From: Bombella intestini
GTDB taxonomy: Bacteria; Pseudomonadota; Alphaproteobacteria; Acetobacterales; Acetobacteraceae
Assembly: GCF_002003665.1 (NCBI RefSeq)
Contig: NZ_JATM01000003.1
Span: forward strand, 1-64,000
Length of the DNA stretch: 64,000 bases
Direction of reading: 5' to 3'
The translations under genes and the position numbers were made by a program. Within the stretch, counting starts at the first letter, position 1. Each line of letters starts with the position of its first letter. Below the pieces are notes generated by a model. It was not told where the DNA came from. It saw only the letters and a list, made by a program, of their open reading frames with translations, and made no database searches. Positions 1 through 9,058 of the stretch are shown here, piece after piece.

Positions 1-3000
1 CATCAAGCGTCAGGGTTCCCTTATCCTTATTGGTGACATTACCAGCGACGGAGGAGCCATCCTGAAGGGTGGTTTGACCGCTGTTGGCCAGTGCCCCAGC
101 GAGAGACCCCGCAAGGTTTAGACCGCCGTTTTGAGCAACGGTTGTGTCACCCGTATAAGCCTGCTTATTCGTAAGTGTTTTTGTTCCGCTCTGGATCGTT
201 AGGCCACCAGTCCCGGAGATGATACCATCATAACTATGGTCGGGATCGGCCGTTGTTAAAGAGAGGGAATGACTACCAAGAGCAACATTACCGCCGCCCC
301 GGATGTCGGATAGATTCTGATTATTAGAAGACTGGCTAAGGTCCAGATTGGCCCCTTGTTTGATATCCACGAAGGAGGATGAAGCAATGGTGCCATTATT
401 GGCCAGAGCAAGCGTACCGTTCTGCACGGTGGTGGAGCCGGTGTAGCTGTTGGCGCCTGTCAGCGTCTGGGTGCCAGTTCCTGTTTTGATGAGGGAACCT
501 CCAGACCCGCCATCTTGTATGGTGGCAGAGAGGGTATCGTTCTTGTTGAGGGCCCCGATTGTCAGTGTCTGTTTGCCCAGAGAGACGCTACCATTGCCAG
601 ACAGGGAGCCGATAGAGACTCCATTTGTTGTTCCAGAGATGTCAACATTAGCACTATCGCTGTTATTCTGGATGGTAGCAGCATCGGCGGTTGCATGACC
701 TGCAAAGACGACGCTTCCGGCATTCTGGATAGTGGATTGTGAGGCCGAACTGGAATCTCTGAAGACAACGCTGGCGTTACTATTGTTTGTGATGTGGGCC
801 GTGTCGGCAACACTTTTATTATTGAAGTTTAGGACGCTGTGGTCCTGCGGGTAGGTGGAGGAATTATCACCAACGGTGACATTACGGTTGCCCATGGAGG
901 CAGACTGATCCTGCCCACCATTCATATTGACGGTGGCACCGCCCGTGATGTTCAGGTCTCCGCCCTGTGTTGTGCTATCAGAGTAGCCAAAAGGTGTTGA
1001 GCTGTTGGCATTGACGACAATATTGGTCGCCCCGCTCGTGTGGTTACCCTCAATGTCCGTATTGCCGAGATAGGTATTGTTACCATTGAGATTGAGGACA
1101 GGCTTCTCCCCACCCAAGGCAATACCGGCATTCTGTTGAGCTGTATTGAAGAGCTGTGTGAGCGTAGGGTTAGCAGGGGTTTTATTTGTCTGGTCGTAGG
1201 TGGAGCGATCCAGGATCGGGCTGACAATCTTTAGATTAGCACCTTTGGGCCCAACAATTGACCCATTATTGCTATATTCGTAGCCATTGAGGTCAATGGT
1301 GGCACCGTTAGAGCCCAGAATGGTGTTGCGGTTTGCGTTGGTGCTAACCTGATCTTGCTCGATCCGCAGCGTACCCCCGTTAATATTCAGAGCACCCTTC
1401 TGGTCACCCAGACTAGCGTCAGAGGTAATACCGAGCGTACCATTGGTAATGACTGTACCACCAGTATAGCTGTTGGTACCGTTCAGGATGAGGGTGCCTG
1501 TATCCGTCTTTACGAGGGTTGTCGGGTTGCTCGGATCATCTTTGATAGATGTATTGATGACAGCCAGATTGGTGTCACCATAGCCTGTGCCATCCCCCAC
1601 ACGGACTATAGAAACAAGCCCGGATTTATTGACTAGGATACCGTTATTCTGTTCGTACTGTTTGATGTCGGCATCACTCGGCGTACCAGACTGCCCGGTG
1701 TTGTCGGTAACAGAGAAGTAATGGTTAAGCTGGTTCGGAGAATCCTTGTCTGTATAGCGGGTGCCATGCAGCGTGATAGAGCTGTTTTCATCCTGGGGGA
1801 TAACGGAATAGGAGGACGGGCGGGTCGTCTGGCTGAACTGCATGCCACCAACATCGACGTTGCCAGCAACCGTTACCTTAAAGGCGTGCTTCGAGTTCTG
1901 TTGGAGTGCACTGTCGGAAGCCTGACCGAAAATGGCATAGGCATTTTGCTGCCATGCTGCACTCTTGTCGCCATTGGATGTGGTCCAGTTCGTCTGTCCC
2001 TGCGTCCATGTACCATCACCGCCATTGACCTGGTTATTGGCAGTTGTTGTGCTGCCATTCCAGAAGGTTAGATTGTCCCCAGTATTGGCCGCAACCAGAT
2101 TGACCTGATGGTTACCCGCCTGGAGGACGCTTTTATTATTGGGGTCCTCAGCACCTGTGGTCTGGTACATTTTGAGGGTAGGATTGTCTAACGTCAGCTG
2201 CTGTGTATAGCGGTAGAGCGTCTGGACGCCGGACCCCTGCTGGAAGGAGAGGTCTACAGCCTTGACTGTTCCGCCCAGTGTAAGATTGCCGTTGGTCTCG
2301 CTCCCGACAAAAACGGTGCCATTGGAGAGCTTGCCAGAGCCATTGTCCTGAACCCCGCTGAAGTCGGACGTCCCATTGACGATGAGGTTACCGCCTATGC
2401 CCAGCGTTCCACGGTGGAGGTCGGACGTGCCAGGGGTGATGGTTCCGTTTTGTTCAATAGTTGTTGTGCTGCTGGTAGAACCAATATTACCCGTACCGTC
2501 CAGCTTGCCGCCATCGTGCACAACAACGCTGCTTGTGCCGTAGTTGTTACCGTTGACATGCAGGTTGCTACCACTGTTGACAGTTGTGCTACCCGTATAG
2601 CTGAAGCTCTTGCCTTCATTTAGGGTAACATCTGTGGCGTTAGCTACAAGATTGACGCCTTTAGTGGTGTCTTTGCTCGTGGTCGTACCGCCGCTAGTCG
2701 TACCGTCAGAATTTGTTTCGCTGTCGACAGGGGTCTGTCGGATGGTACCATTCAGGGCTTGGGAAGTGCCCGAAATGATAAGGGTCCCACCATCGCCCTG
2801 AAAGATCGCCCCATTTGAACCAATGGCACTGGCGATGTTGAGTGTGTTCCCACCGAGATTGACAGTGGCGTTATTATTACCCCACCCCATGTTGGCAATA
2901 GAGACTTCATGGGTAGCTTTGGAAATATCAAGCGTTGATTGGCCTGTTACGTTACCAACGTTCAGCAGAATAGTGCTTTTTTCAAGATTACCGTTGCCAG

Positions 3001-5050
3001 CCAGTGCAAGAGTGGCGCCGTTATTGATTGCCGTGTTGCCGGTGTAAGTCTGTGCCCCTGTTAGGGTTTCCGTTCCACCATTGACGGTCAGGCCACCATT
3101 GCCCGAGAGGATACCACTGTAGGTGTTTTGGGCATTGTTAAGAGTCAGCGTGCCATTCAGCGTGCCGTTGCTGCTTCCAGCAAGGGAGGTAGCATTGGCA
3201 CTGTTGCTGGTAACAGTCAGGTCTGCGCCGTTATGGGTGAGGGTACCGTTGATGGTGCTGCCATCAAGCTTCAGGGTTCCCGTGCTTGTATTTGTGACAT
3301 CACCGTTTGTTGTGTTTCCACCGGCGAGGGTCATGGTGCCACTGTTTGTAGCGGAAGCCTGAGAGCCACCCGTAGCGTTGAAGGTTGCTCCTGCAGCGTT
3401 AGTGACATCACCGGTCTTGCTGCTTGTGAGTGTTGACTGACCACTGTTGTTCAGAGCGTTGCTGAGCGTGGCGTTAGAGGCATTGAGTGTGCCGCTATTG
3501 GTCACTACGCCAGTGACGGAGGAGCTATTCTGAAGGGTGGCCGTACCCTTATTGTTTAGAATCCCGGCGATGGTGCCGCCACTAAGCGTCAGGGCGCCCT
3601 TTCTTGTGTTAGTGACATCACCATTGGTCGTGCTGTTTGTGAGAGTGGTCGTACCCGTATTGTTCAGGGCGCTGCCGAGTGTGGTGTTAGAGGCATTGAG
3701 TGTGCCGCTATTGGTCACTACGCCAGTGACGGAGGAGCTATTCTGAAGGGTGGCCTTACCACTATTGTTCAGAACCCCGGCAATGGAGCTGCCATCAAGC
3801 GTCAGGGTTCCCTGATCCTTATTGATGATCTGACCGTTTGTTGTGTTTCCACCGGTGAGGGTCATGGTGCCGCTGTTTGCTGCGGAGGCCTGAGAGCCTC
3901 CTGCGGCATTGAAGGTTGCTCCTTCGGCGTTGGTGACATCACCGGCCTTGCTGCCTGTGAGCGTGGCCTGACCATTGTTGGTCAGAGTATTGCTGAGCGT
4001 GGCGTTAGAGGTATTGAGTGCGCCGCTATTGGTCACTACGCCAGTGACGGAGGAGCTATTCTGAAGGGTGGCCTTACCACTATTGTTCAGAACCCCGGCA
4101 ATGGAGCTGCCATCAAGCGTCAGGGTTCCCTGATCCTTATTGATGATCTGACTGTTTGTTGTGTTTCCACCGGTGAGGGTCATGGTGCCACTGTTTGCTG
4201 CGGAGGCCTGAGAACCACCTGTGGCGTTGAAGGTTGCTCCTTCGGCGTTGGTGACATCACCGGCCTTGCTGCCTGTGAGCGTGGCCTGACCATTGTTGGT
4301 CAGAGCATTGCTGAGCGTGGCGTTTGTGGCATTGAATGTGCCGTTATTGGCGACATTACCAGCGATGGAGCCGGTGAGGTCTAGGCCTGCCTTTTGAGCA
4401 ACGGTTGTATCGCCCGTGTAGCTATTCTGTCCGCTGAGGGTTTTGACGCCACCAGTGATGTTCAGTCCCCCTGTGCCAGAAATGACACCAGAATAGGGGT
4501 TGCTGGATTGGGCGGAAGACAGAGTAAGGCCATTGGCCCCGAGGACGGTATTACCTACGCCAGAAATATCCTGAACAGTTACACCGGAATTGGCTTTACT
4601 TATGTCGAAATTAGCATTCTGTTCTATAGAAATACCACTGGAGCTGGCGATGCTACCATCACCAGAGAGGGCCAAAGTGCCCTGTTTGATGAGTGTTGCC
4701 CCTGTATAGCTATTGATGGCGGAAAGAAGTGTCGTCCCCTGACCTGCCTGCTCTACGGAAAGAGGGGCATTATTCTCGCCGTTTGTAATGGGGTCTGTAA
4801 TTGGATCGCTTGTTACGCCAGCCGCCGGAGAGAATGTCCGTACAAGGCTGCCCTGCTGGGACGAGGATGTGCTCTCCGAGCGTGCAGGTGCGCTGATGAT
4901 AGAGAAGGACGAGACACCCGCCAGAAGCAGCGCAATCCGGGCCGACAGCTTGAGGGGTGAAGCGTTTCTGCTTTTATAAGCCAGAATTGAATCAGAACCT
5001 GCCTGTGTGAAAGATGCTGGCTTTTTATATGAAGAGTTGTGTTGTGTCAT
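1..5050 (-). CDS. Giant autotransporter-type adhesin, N-terminal part (runs off left edge)
   Basis: The minus-strand frame stays in phase from an ATG at 5050 to base 1, giving at least 1,683 codons with no C-terminus in the window. An SD-like GAAAGGTG lies about 10 nt upstream of the ATG. The protein starts with a 35-residue hydrophilic stretch followed by a signal-like core (KLSARIALLLAGVSSFS) ending near APARS. The passenger is low-complexity and rich in Gly, Thr, Asn and Ser. It repeats the beta-strand motif of autotransporters (SGQNSYTGDTTV, GTLTLDGSS, SSVTGVVTNSGAL), which is known to fold as a beta-helix at the cell surface. Cysteines are essentially absent. No beta-barrel is visible because the 3' end is missing, so 'autotransporter' is inferred from the repeats. 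Shorter plus-strand frames across this region are antisense shadows. A role in adhesion or biofilm is family-based inference. Confidence 0.85.
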   Translation of the reverse strand, partial: MTQHNSSYKKPASFTQAGSDSILAYKSRNASPLKLSARIALLLAGVSSFSIISAPARSESTSSSQQGSLVRTFSPAAGVTSDPITDPITNGENNAPLSVEQAGQGTTLLSAINSYTGATLIKQGTLALSGDGSIASSSGISIEQNANFDISKANSGVTVQDISGVGNTVLGANGLTLSSAQSSNPYSGVISGTGGLNITGGVKTLSGQNSYTGDTTVAQKAGLDLTGSIAGNVANNGTFNATNATLSNALTNNGQATLTGSKAGDVTNAEGATFNATGGSQASAANSGTMTLTGGNTTNSQIINKDQGTLTLDGSSIAGVLNNSGKATLQNSSSVTGVVTNSGALNTSNATLSNTLTNNGQATLTGSKAGDVTNAEGATFNAAGGSQASAANSGTMTLTGGNTTNGQIINKDQGTLTLDGSSIAGVLNNSGKATLQNSSSVTGVVTNSGTLNASNTTLGSALNNTGTTTLTNSTTNGDVTNTRKGALTLSGGTIAGILNNKGTATLQNSSSVTGVVTNSGTLNASNATLSNALNNSGQSTLTSSKTGDVTNAAGATFNATGGSQASATNSGTMTLAGGNTTNGDVTNTSTGTLKLDGSTINGTLTHNGADLTVTSNSANATSLAGSSNGTLNGTLTLNNAQNTYSGILSGNGGLTVNGGTETLTGAQTYTGNTAINNGATLALAGNGNLEKSTILLNVGNVTGQSTLDISKATHEVSIANMGWGNNNATVNLGGNTLNIASAIGSNGAIFQGDGGTLIISGTSQALNGTIRQTPVDSETNSDGTTSGGTTTSKDTTKGVNLVANATDVTLNEGKSFSYTGSTTVNSGSNLHVNGNNYGTSSVVVHDGGKLDGTGNIGSTSSTTTIEQNGTITPGTSDLHRGTLGIGGNLIVNGTSDFSGVQDNGSGKLSNGTVFVGSETNGNLTLGGTVKAVDLSFQQGSGVQTLYRYTQQLTLDNPTLKMYQTTGAEDPNNKSVLQAGNHQVNLVAANTGDNLTFWNGSTTTANNQVNGGDGTWTQGQTNWTTSNGDKSAAWQQNAYAIFGQASDSALQQNSKHAFKVTVAGNVDVGGMQFSQTTRPSSYSVIPQDENSSITLHGTRYTDKDSPNQLNHYFSVTDNTGQSGTPSDADIKQYEQNNGILVNKSGLVSIVRVGDGTGYGDTNLAVINTSIKDDPSNPTTLVKTDTGTLILNGTNSYTGGTVITNGTLGITSDASLGDQKGALNINGGTLRIEQDQVSTNANRNTILGSNGATIDLNGYEYSNNGSIVGPKGANLKIVSPILDRSTYDQTNKTPANPTLTQLFNTAQQNAGIALGGEKPVLNLNGNNTYLGNTDIEGNHTSGATNIVVNANSSTPFGYSDSTTQGGDLNITGGATVNMNGGQDQSASMGNRNVTVGDNSSTYPQDHSVLNFNNKSVADTAHITNNSNASVVFRDSSSASQSTIQNAGSVVFAGHATADAATIQNNSDSANVDISGTTNGVSIGSLSGNGSVSLGKQTLTIGALNKNDTLSATIQDGGSGGSLIKTGTGTQTLTGANSYTGSTTVQNGTLALANNGTIASSSFVDIKQGANLDLSQSSNNQNLSDIRGGGNVALGSHSLSLTTADPDHSYDGIISGTGGLTIQSGTKTLTNKQAYTGDTTVAQNGGLNLAGSLAGALANSGQTTLQDGSSVAGNVTNKDKGTLTLD
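3704..4339 (-). repeat. Two tandem 318-bp in-frame repeats inside the adhesin
   Basis: The segment beginning GCCGCTATTGGTCACTACG at 3704 recurs at 4022, and a diverged copy starts at 4340. The period of 318 bp equals 106 codons, so the repeats stay in frame. The two copies differ at only scattered positions. An earlier copy of the same start at 3491 lies 213 bp (71 codons) before 3704, also a multiple of three. Such near-identical blocks suggest recent duplication and potential for length variation by recombination. Confidence 0.85.
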
Positions 5051-5490
5051 TGTGGGTGCACCTTTCACATACGTTGCTTGCCGGTCGCCCGGAGCGAATG
5101 ATGAAGCCGACAGGGAATAGAGAGGACATCGTGCCTGAAGACGCTAATTTACCGTTCATTAATAAAAAGATCAAAAGAAATCAAGATGTAGCTCAGGTAA
5201 ATCCGATCAACTTTTTGAGCATTAGTATTTATTTTGTATATTAATGAACTTATCTACGAATGATGAGAAATAAACGAGTGTCCATTAAGTCAATTAATTA
5301 CAAAAATTAACTATTTTATATTTATTTTTACAATTTTTATTGTATTTAATATATTATTATTTTACCGTTTTTTAAACAAAATGTAATGAAATGTCCTGTC
5401 TGGTTGTAGCAATCTTCAGTTGCTTCTTAATGTTCGGTTTGATGTATGTTTCTCACCTATTGGAATATTTAACCCTGATGGGAGGGGGCT
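5051..5490. promoter_or_regulatory. 440-bp AT-rich divergent spacer
   Basis: This gap separates the minus-strand adhesin from the plus-strand hydrolase. The stretch from about 5140 to 5390 is extremely AT-rich, with long runs of A, T and TATT, unlike the GC-richer surroundings. I see no convincing ORF or RNA in it. AT-rich DNA of this kind is typical of promoter regions bound by xenogeneic silencers such as MucR/Ros-type proteins in alphaproteobacteria; that role is inference. I could not pick a single convincing -35/-10 pair for the adhesin. Confidence 0.5.
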
Positions 5491-6081
5491 GTGGCTGCTA
5501 TCAACCGTGGACAAGCTGGAACGGTTTTCATCTTCATGGATTTTCAGAATTATATTCTGGAAAATTTTCTACCGCCTGAAAGGGCCGAACAGGTCGTAAA
5601 GCAGGCTGAAGCTGTTCTTGCAGCGGCTCGGAAGGCGGGATGTTTTATCATCCATGTGGCGGTGTGTTTCCGGCCAGGGTATCCGGAAATCAACGGGCGG
5701 AACAAGATGTTCTCGTGGATACGGGATAGTAACATGGCGGATCCTAGCAGCCGTGGAATCGCCTTTGTCGATAGGATGGCACCGCAACCGGAAGAACCCG
5801 TTGTGCAGAAACGGCGTGTTGGTGCTTTTGGCAGTACGGACCTCGACATGATCCTGCGGGCCAAAGGTATTGAGAAGGTTTTTCTAGCCGGGGTTGCTAC
5901 GTCACATGTTGTTTTGACGACATTTAATCAAGCGTTTGATCTCGATTATGACCTTACAGTCATTCATGATGCTTGCGCCGATGGTGATGAAACGGCACAT
6001 GTCTTTTTGACGGAAACATTCTTCCCCAAGCTGGGCAATGTCCTGTCGTCCCGTGACGTGCTGGCCTTTTTGGAAGGTTGA
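5491..6081 (+). CDS. Isochorismatase-family hydrolase lacking the nucleophilic Cys
   Basis: A 196-aa single-domain protein of the isochorismatase/nicotinamidase fold. The start is GTG at 5491, preceded by a strong GGGAGGGGG SD at 5479-5488; the next ATG (Met16) would remove the first beta strand. Asp17 in FMDFQN and Lys107 in VVQKRRVGAF match two of the three conserved catalytic residues. The third position, normally Cys in a GxxTxxC motif, reads GVATSHVV with Val140. Family members without Cys, such as isochorismatases, hydrolyse vinyl ethers rather than amides, so a nicotinamidase call is not supported. The substrate is unknown. It is oriented toward the convergent LysR gene; the neighbouring keto-acid decarboxylase hints at aromatic metabolism, which is inference only. 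Confidence 0.8.
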   Translation: MAAINRGQAGTVFIFMDFQNYILENFLPPERAEQVVKQAEAVLAAARKAGCFIIHVAVCFRPGYPEINGRNKMFSWIRDSNMADPSSRGIAFVDRMAPQPEEPVVQKRRVGAFGSTDLDMILRAKGIEKVFLAGVATSHVVLTTFNQAFDLDYDLTVIHDACADGDETAHVFLTETFFPKLGNVLSSRDVLAFLEG

Positions 6082-6103
6082 CGAAGCCTGTGTCCGGGTA
6101 GGG

Positions 6104-6991
6104 TTAGGGCGTACTGGTTTGCAGCCAGGCTTCTTCGGCTTTGTTCAGGGGGCTGTTGCGGCGGACAGCGAGTGAAATGGTGATGCGGATGGTCGGGTCC
6201 TGCAATGGGCAGCAGTACAGCCCGTCATTCTGGGCTGGATTGTGGAAGGCTGCCGGAATGATGGTGATGCCGACCCCCGCCTGAACCATAGTCAGTAGGA
6301 GGGTTGTGTCGCCCGTACGCCCGGTAACATGGGGTGTAGCCCCATGGCTGGCAAAGGCCTCCGAGATGAAACGGTTTATTTTGAAGTTCTCATTCATGAG
6401 GACGAGCTTCTCATCCAGAATGTCCGTGAAGGAGCAGCTCTCCCGGCCTGTGAGCGGGTGTGAGTTGGCCATCAGCAGGCAGAGTTCTGCTTCTGCAAAG
6501 GGGATGGTGCGCAATTGCCTGTTCTGGACAGGCCCTATGAGGGCGGCGATGTTCGTGTGATGGCCGAGAAGTTGGGTCACCAGCCTGTCGGAGGGATGTT
6601 CCTCAATGTTCAGCACGACATCGGGATAAAGGCTGCAAAATTGCCGGATGATGGGACGGAAATAGATTGCCCCCAGTATGGGCGGGAGTGCCAAATGGAC
6701 CGTCCCCTTTAGGGGGCCTGAATCATCCGCCATGGCCCGGTGAAGATTCTGCTCGGCCTCTAGCAGACGCTCAGCATGGAGAAAGAAGGTCTTTCCCTTC
6801 TCTGTGAGGGTAACAGTCTTATGAGTCCGCTCGAAAAGGCGGACGTCTAGTTTGTTTTCCAGAGAGCGTATGCCCATGCTCAGGGAAGGCTGACTGATGT
6901 GCAGCTGATCACTCGCACGGCTGAAGCTGCCCTGTGTGGCAACGGCCATGAAGTAGTGAAGTTCTCGGAGGGTTAGCTGGGGGTATGGCAT
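6104..6991 (-). CDS. LysR-family transcriptional regulator
   Basis: A 295-aa regulator when started at ATG 6991 (MPYPQLTLRELHYF). A longer frame starts at 7033 but adds an atypical hydrophobic leader and has no better SD. The N-terminal winged HTH covers residues about 7-65, with the recognition region SFSRASDQLHISQPSLS. The rest is a LysR substrate-binding domain (PPILGAIYFRPIIRQF; VQAGVGITIIP). It is transcribed divergently from the keto-acid decarboxylase at 7104, the classic arrangement of a LysR regulator and its target. A TTCTATATAGAA palindrome lies between them. The inducer is unknown. Confidence 0.9.
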   Translation of the reverse strand: MPYPQLTLRELHYFMAVATQGSFSRASDQLHISQPSLSMGIRSLENKLDVRLFERTHKTVTLTEKGKTFFLHAERLLEAEQNLHRAMADDSGPLKGTVHLALPPILGAIYFRPIIRQFCSLYPDVVLNIEEHPSDRLVTQLLGHHTNIAALIGPVQNRQLRTIPFAEAELCLLMANSHPLTGRESCSFTDILDEKLVLMNENFKINRFISEAFASHGATPHVTGRTGDTTLLLTMVQAGVGITIIPAAFHNPAQNDGLYCCPLQDPTIRITISLAVRRNSPLNKAEEAWLQTSTP

Positions 6992-7006
6992 AGGGAAAAG
7001 GCTATA

Positions 7007-7018
7007 TTCTATATAGAA
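7007..7018. promoter_or_regulatory. Palindrome TTCTATATAGAA, candidate LysR operator
   Basis: A perfect 12-bp inverted repeat sits between the LysR start (6991) and the decarboxylase start (7104), inside a very AT-rich stretch. With the next base it fits the loose T-N11-A pattern of LysR binding sites. Binding is inferred from position and symmetry only. Confidence 0.4.
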
Positions 7019-7103
7019 ATATAATATTATCATATTGAAGATAGGCTGGATAGGCTTTCCTCAGAGGCACGAACTGACGTGCTAATGATGAAAGGAGCGG
7101 ACG

Positions 7104-8741
7104 ATGGCAAAGGTTGTCGATTATCTTCTGGATCAGCTTTCTCGGCTTGGTGTGGAGCATGTTTTTGGTGTCCCGGGTGATTATGCCTTTCCGATTAATG
7201 ACGCCATTACGGCTAGGGCGGACATGCGTTGGATTGGCTGTTCCAATGAACTGAATGCCGCTTATGCGGCTGATGGCTATGCCCGCATACGGGGGATTGC
7301 GGCCCTTAACACGACCTATGGCGTTGGCGAGTTGAGTGCTATGAACGGTGTTGCCGGTGCATATGCGGAGCATCTGCCGGTGATCCATCTGGTCGGTCTG
7401 CCCAAGCGGGCCGTTTTGGATGAAAAGCGGCTTGTGCATCATACCCTAGGTAATGGGCAGACTACGGCCTTTTATGATGCTGCCGGTCATGTTGTTTGTG
7501 CCCGCACCATTCTGGACGGTCAGAACTGCGTGCAGGAGCTGGAGCGTGTTCTGGCCACGCTGCACCGGGAGCGGCGGCCGATTTATATCGGTATCCCGTT
7601 TGATGCGGCCCATGATGACGTAGTCATGCCTGATGGTGACATCCCCCTCCCGGAAGAGCAGAGCGGGAAACAAGCTGCCATTGTGGCACAGCGCATCATG
7701 GTCGAGCTGGAGCGCAGCGAGTCTCCTTGTGTCCTGCCGGGTATTCTGACAGCTCGGTTTGGCTGCCGGGAGGCGATGAGGCGGTTCCTCAGCCGTTCCG
7801 GCCTGCCCCATGCCACCATGTTCATGGATAAAGCTGTGGTGGATGAACAGGCTGAAGGGTTTGTGGGGATGTATGGCGGGCATCTCGTGCAGGAAGATGT
7901 CGCTGAATTTGTGGAGCAGGCTGACCTTGTCCTGACGCTGGGTGCTGAAATGACGGATTTCAATACCGGACTTTTCACCCAGAAGCTGAACCCGGAACGC
8001 ATTATTAGCGTCATGGAGCATGAGGTGCGCTTTGGTAACAGTGCCTTTTATGCTGTCGAGCTGGCTGATGTGATTGAAGCTCTTGCCGATCTGGCTGATA
8101 CCGTGTCCTGTTCTGCTGGCCCTGGTTATTTGGGGACGGAACTACCTCCCCGGCAGGCTGATGAAGAGGATGATGGGGTGATCAGAACCCACACCTTCTA
8201 TGCCGCTATACGGGATCATCTCCGTGCCGGGGATATTGTCGTGAGCGAAACGGGGACGGTCGCTATGGGCATGGGTTTTGTCCGTCTGCCCGCAGGGGTC
8301 GATTATGAGGAGCAGAGCCTGTGGGGCTCCATTGGTTGGGCTACGCCAGCGGCGTTCGGCATGGCCATTGCAGCCCCTCACAGACGGATCATCCTGCTGA
8401 CCGGTGAGGGATCACATCAGCTGACGGTACAGGCCCTCGGTGAGTTTGCCCGCTTTGATTGCCATCCGCTCATTCTTGTCCTGAATAATGAGGGTTACTT
8501 GATCGAGCGTCTGCTTTGTGATGACGGGGAACGTTATTACAATGACATTGCCAGCTGGGACTATACGGCTCTGGCTCGTGGGTTCGGTGGTAAGGACTGG
8601 CAATGCGAGCGCATCAGCACGCCAAAGGCATTGCGTCAGGCGTTGGACGCTGTCAGGCCGGGTCAGGGTACTTATCTGGAGGTTGCCGCACCCCGTTATG
8701 ATGCTCCCACCATGGCTGAAGCTCTGGCTGAGAAGCAGTAA
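7104..8741 (+). CDS. TPP-dependent 2-keto-acid decarboxylase (pyruvate/indolepyruvate type)
   Basis: A 545-aa cytosolic enzyme, the usual length for the PDC/IpdC/KdcA family, which removes CO2 from 2-keto acids to give aldehydes. AAAGGAGCG precedes the ATG. Visible hallmarks are VFGVPGDYAFP near residue 20, the cofactor-activating Glu49 in SNELNAAYAADGYAR, the His112-His113 pair in HHTLGNG, and a C-terminal TPP/Mg motif from about residue 434 (GEGSHQLT ... VLNNEGYLIE). The motif begins GEG rather than the common GDG. The NNEGY form recalls indolepyruvate and branched-chain decarboxylases, but substrate cannot be assigned from sequence alone. Acetic acid bacteria use pyruvate decarboxylases in lactate and pyruvate oxidation, so that role is also possible. 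It is probably controlled by the divergent LysR regulator. Confidence 0.88.
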   Translation: MAKVVDYLLDQLSRLGVEHVFGVPGDYAFPINDAITARADMRWIGCSNELNAAYAADGYARIRGIAALNTTYGVGELSAMNGVAGAYAEHLPVIHLVGLPKRAVLDEKRLVHHTLGNGQTTAFYDAAGHVVCARTILDGQNCVQELERVLATLHRERRPIYIGIPFDAAHDDVVMPDGDIPLPEEQSGKQAAIVAQRIMVELERSESPCVLPGILTARFGCREAMRRFLSRSGLPHATMFMDKAVVDEQAEGFVGMYGGHLVQEDVAEFVEQADLVLTLGAEMTDFNTGLFTQKLNPERIISVMEHEVRFGNSAFYAVELADVIEALADLADTVSCSAGPGYLGTELPPRQADEEDDGVIRTHTFYAAIRDHLRAGDIVVSETGTVAMGMGFVRLPAGVDYEEQSLWGSIGWATPAAFGMAIAAPHRRIILLTGEGSHQLTVQALGEFARFDCHPLILVLNNEGYLIERLLCDDGERYYNDIASWDYTALARGFGGKDWQCERISTPKALRQALDAVRPGQGTYLEVAAPRYDAPTMAEALAEKQ

Positions 8742-8760
8742 GATCGCGTTCTGAAAACCG

Positions 8761-8791
8761 GATGGGCAGGTGCACTTTGTGTCTGCCCATC
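8761..8791 (+). terminator. Hairpin after the decarboxylase gene
   Basis: GATGGGCAG (8761-8769) pairs perfectly with CTGCCCATC (8783-8791), giving a 9-bp stem and a 13-nt loop starting 19 nt after the stop. No T-run follows, so it may be a rho-independent remnant or an mRNA-stabilising 3' hairpin rather than a full terminator. Confidence 0.45.
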
Positions 8792-8870
8792 AAGGGGGAG
8801 AACAGCACGGTAAGATGATGTGCAGGAGATGCCTGTTAGGCCAGATGATTCAGATTTTCTATGAAATGTC

Positions 8871-8946
8871 TGGCGTCCCGTACGGGATTCGAACCCGTGT
8901 TGCCGCCGTGAGAGGGCGGTGTCCTAGGCCTCTAGACGAACGGGAC
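8871..8946 (-). tRNA. tRNA-Glu (anticodon CTC)
   Basis: On the minus strand a complete cloverleaf of 76 nt can be read, including an encoded CCA end. The acceptor stem is GTCCCGT/ACGGGAC, and the T-arm contains GGTTCGAATCC. The anticodon stem CCGCC/GGCGG encloses the loop CTCTCAC, giving anticodon CTC, which reads GAG. The sequence closely follows the standard bacterial tRNA-Glu consensus. Confidence 0.95.
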
Positions 8947-9011
8947 TAAAGGCGTGAGGCCTTCGTAGAGGGAATGTTGCAGAAGTGCAAGAGGAAAAGC
9001 GGGTCTTTTGT

Positions 9012-9044
9012 AAAAAAAGCCTCCATGAAAGGAGGCTTTTTTTT
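9012..9044 (-). terminator. Bidirectional intrinsic terminator
   Basis: GCCTCC (9019-9024) pairs with GGAGGC (9031-9036). The stem is flanked by seven A on one side and eight T on the other, so it can act in both directions. It lies 15 nt past the stop of the HIT gene and would end the minus-strand his operon before the tRNA. Confidence 0.85.
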
Positions 9045-9058
9045 AGTTGGGTTGGTTT

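Noticed and set aside
3400-4340. Regular repeats resembling a CRISPR array
   Set aside because: The repeats are long, in-frame coding blocks without constant short repeats or unique spacers, and no cas genes are present.
4394-4960. 188-codon plus-strand frame and many shorter ones over 1-5000
   Set aside because: They are antisense to the continuous adhesin frame, show no family features, and reflect the repeat composition of the opposite strand.
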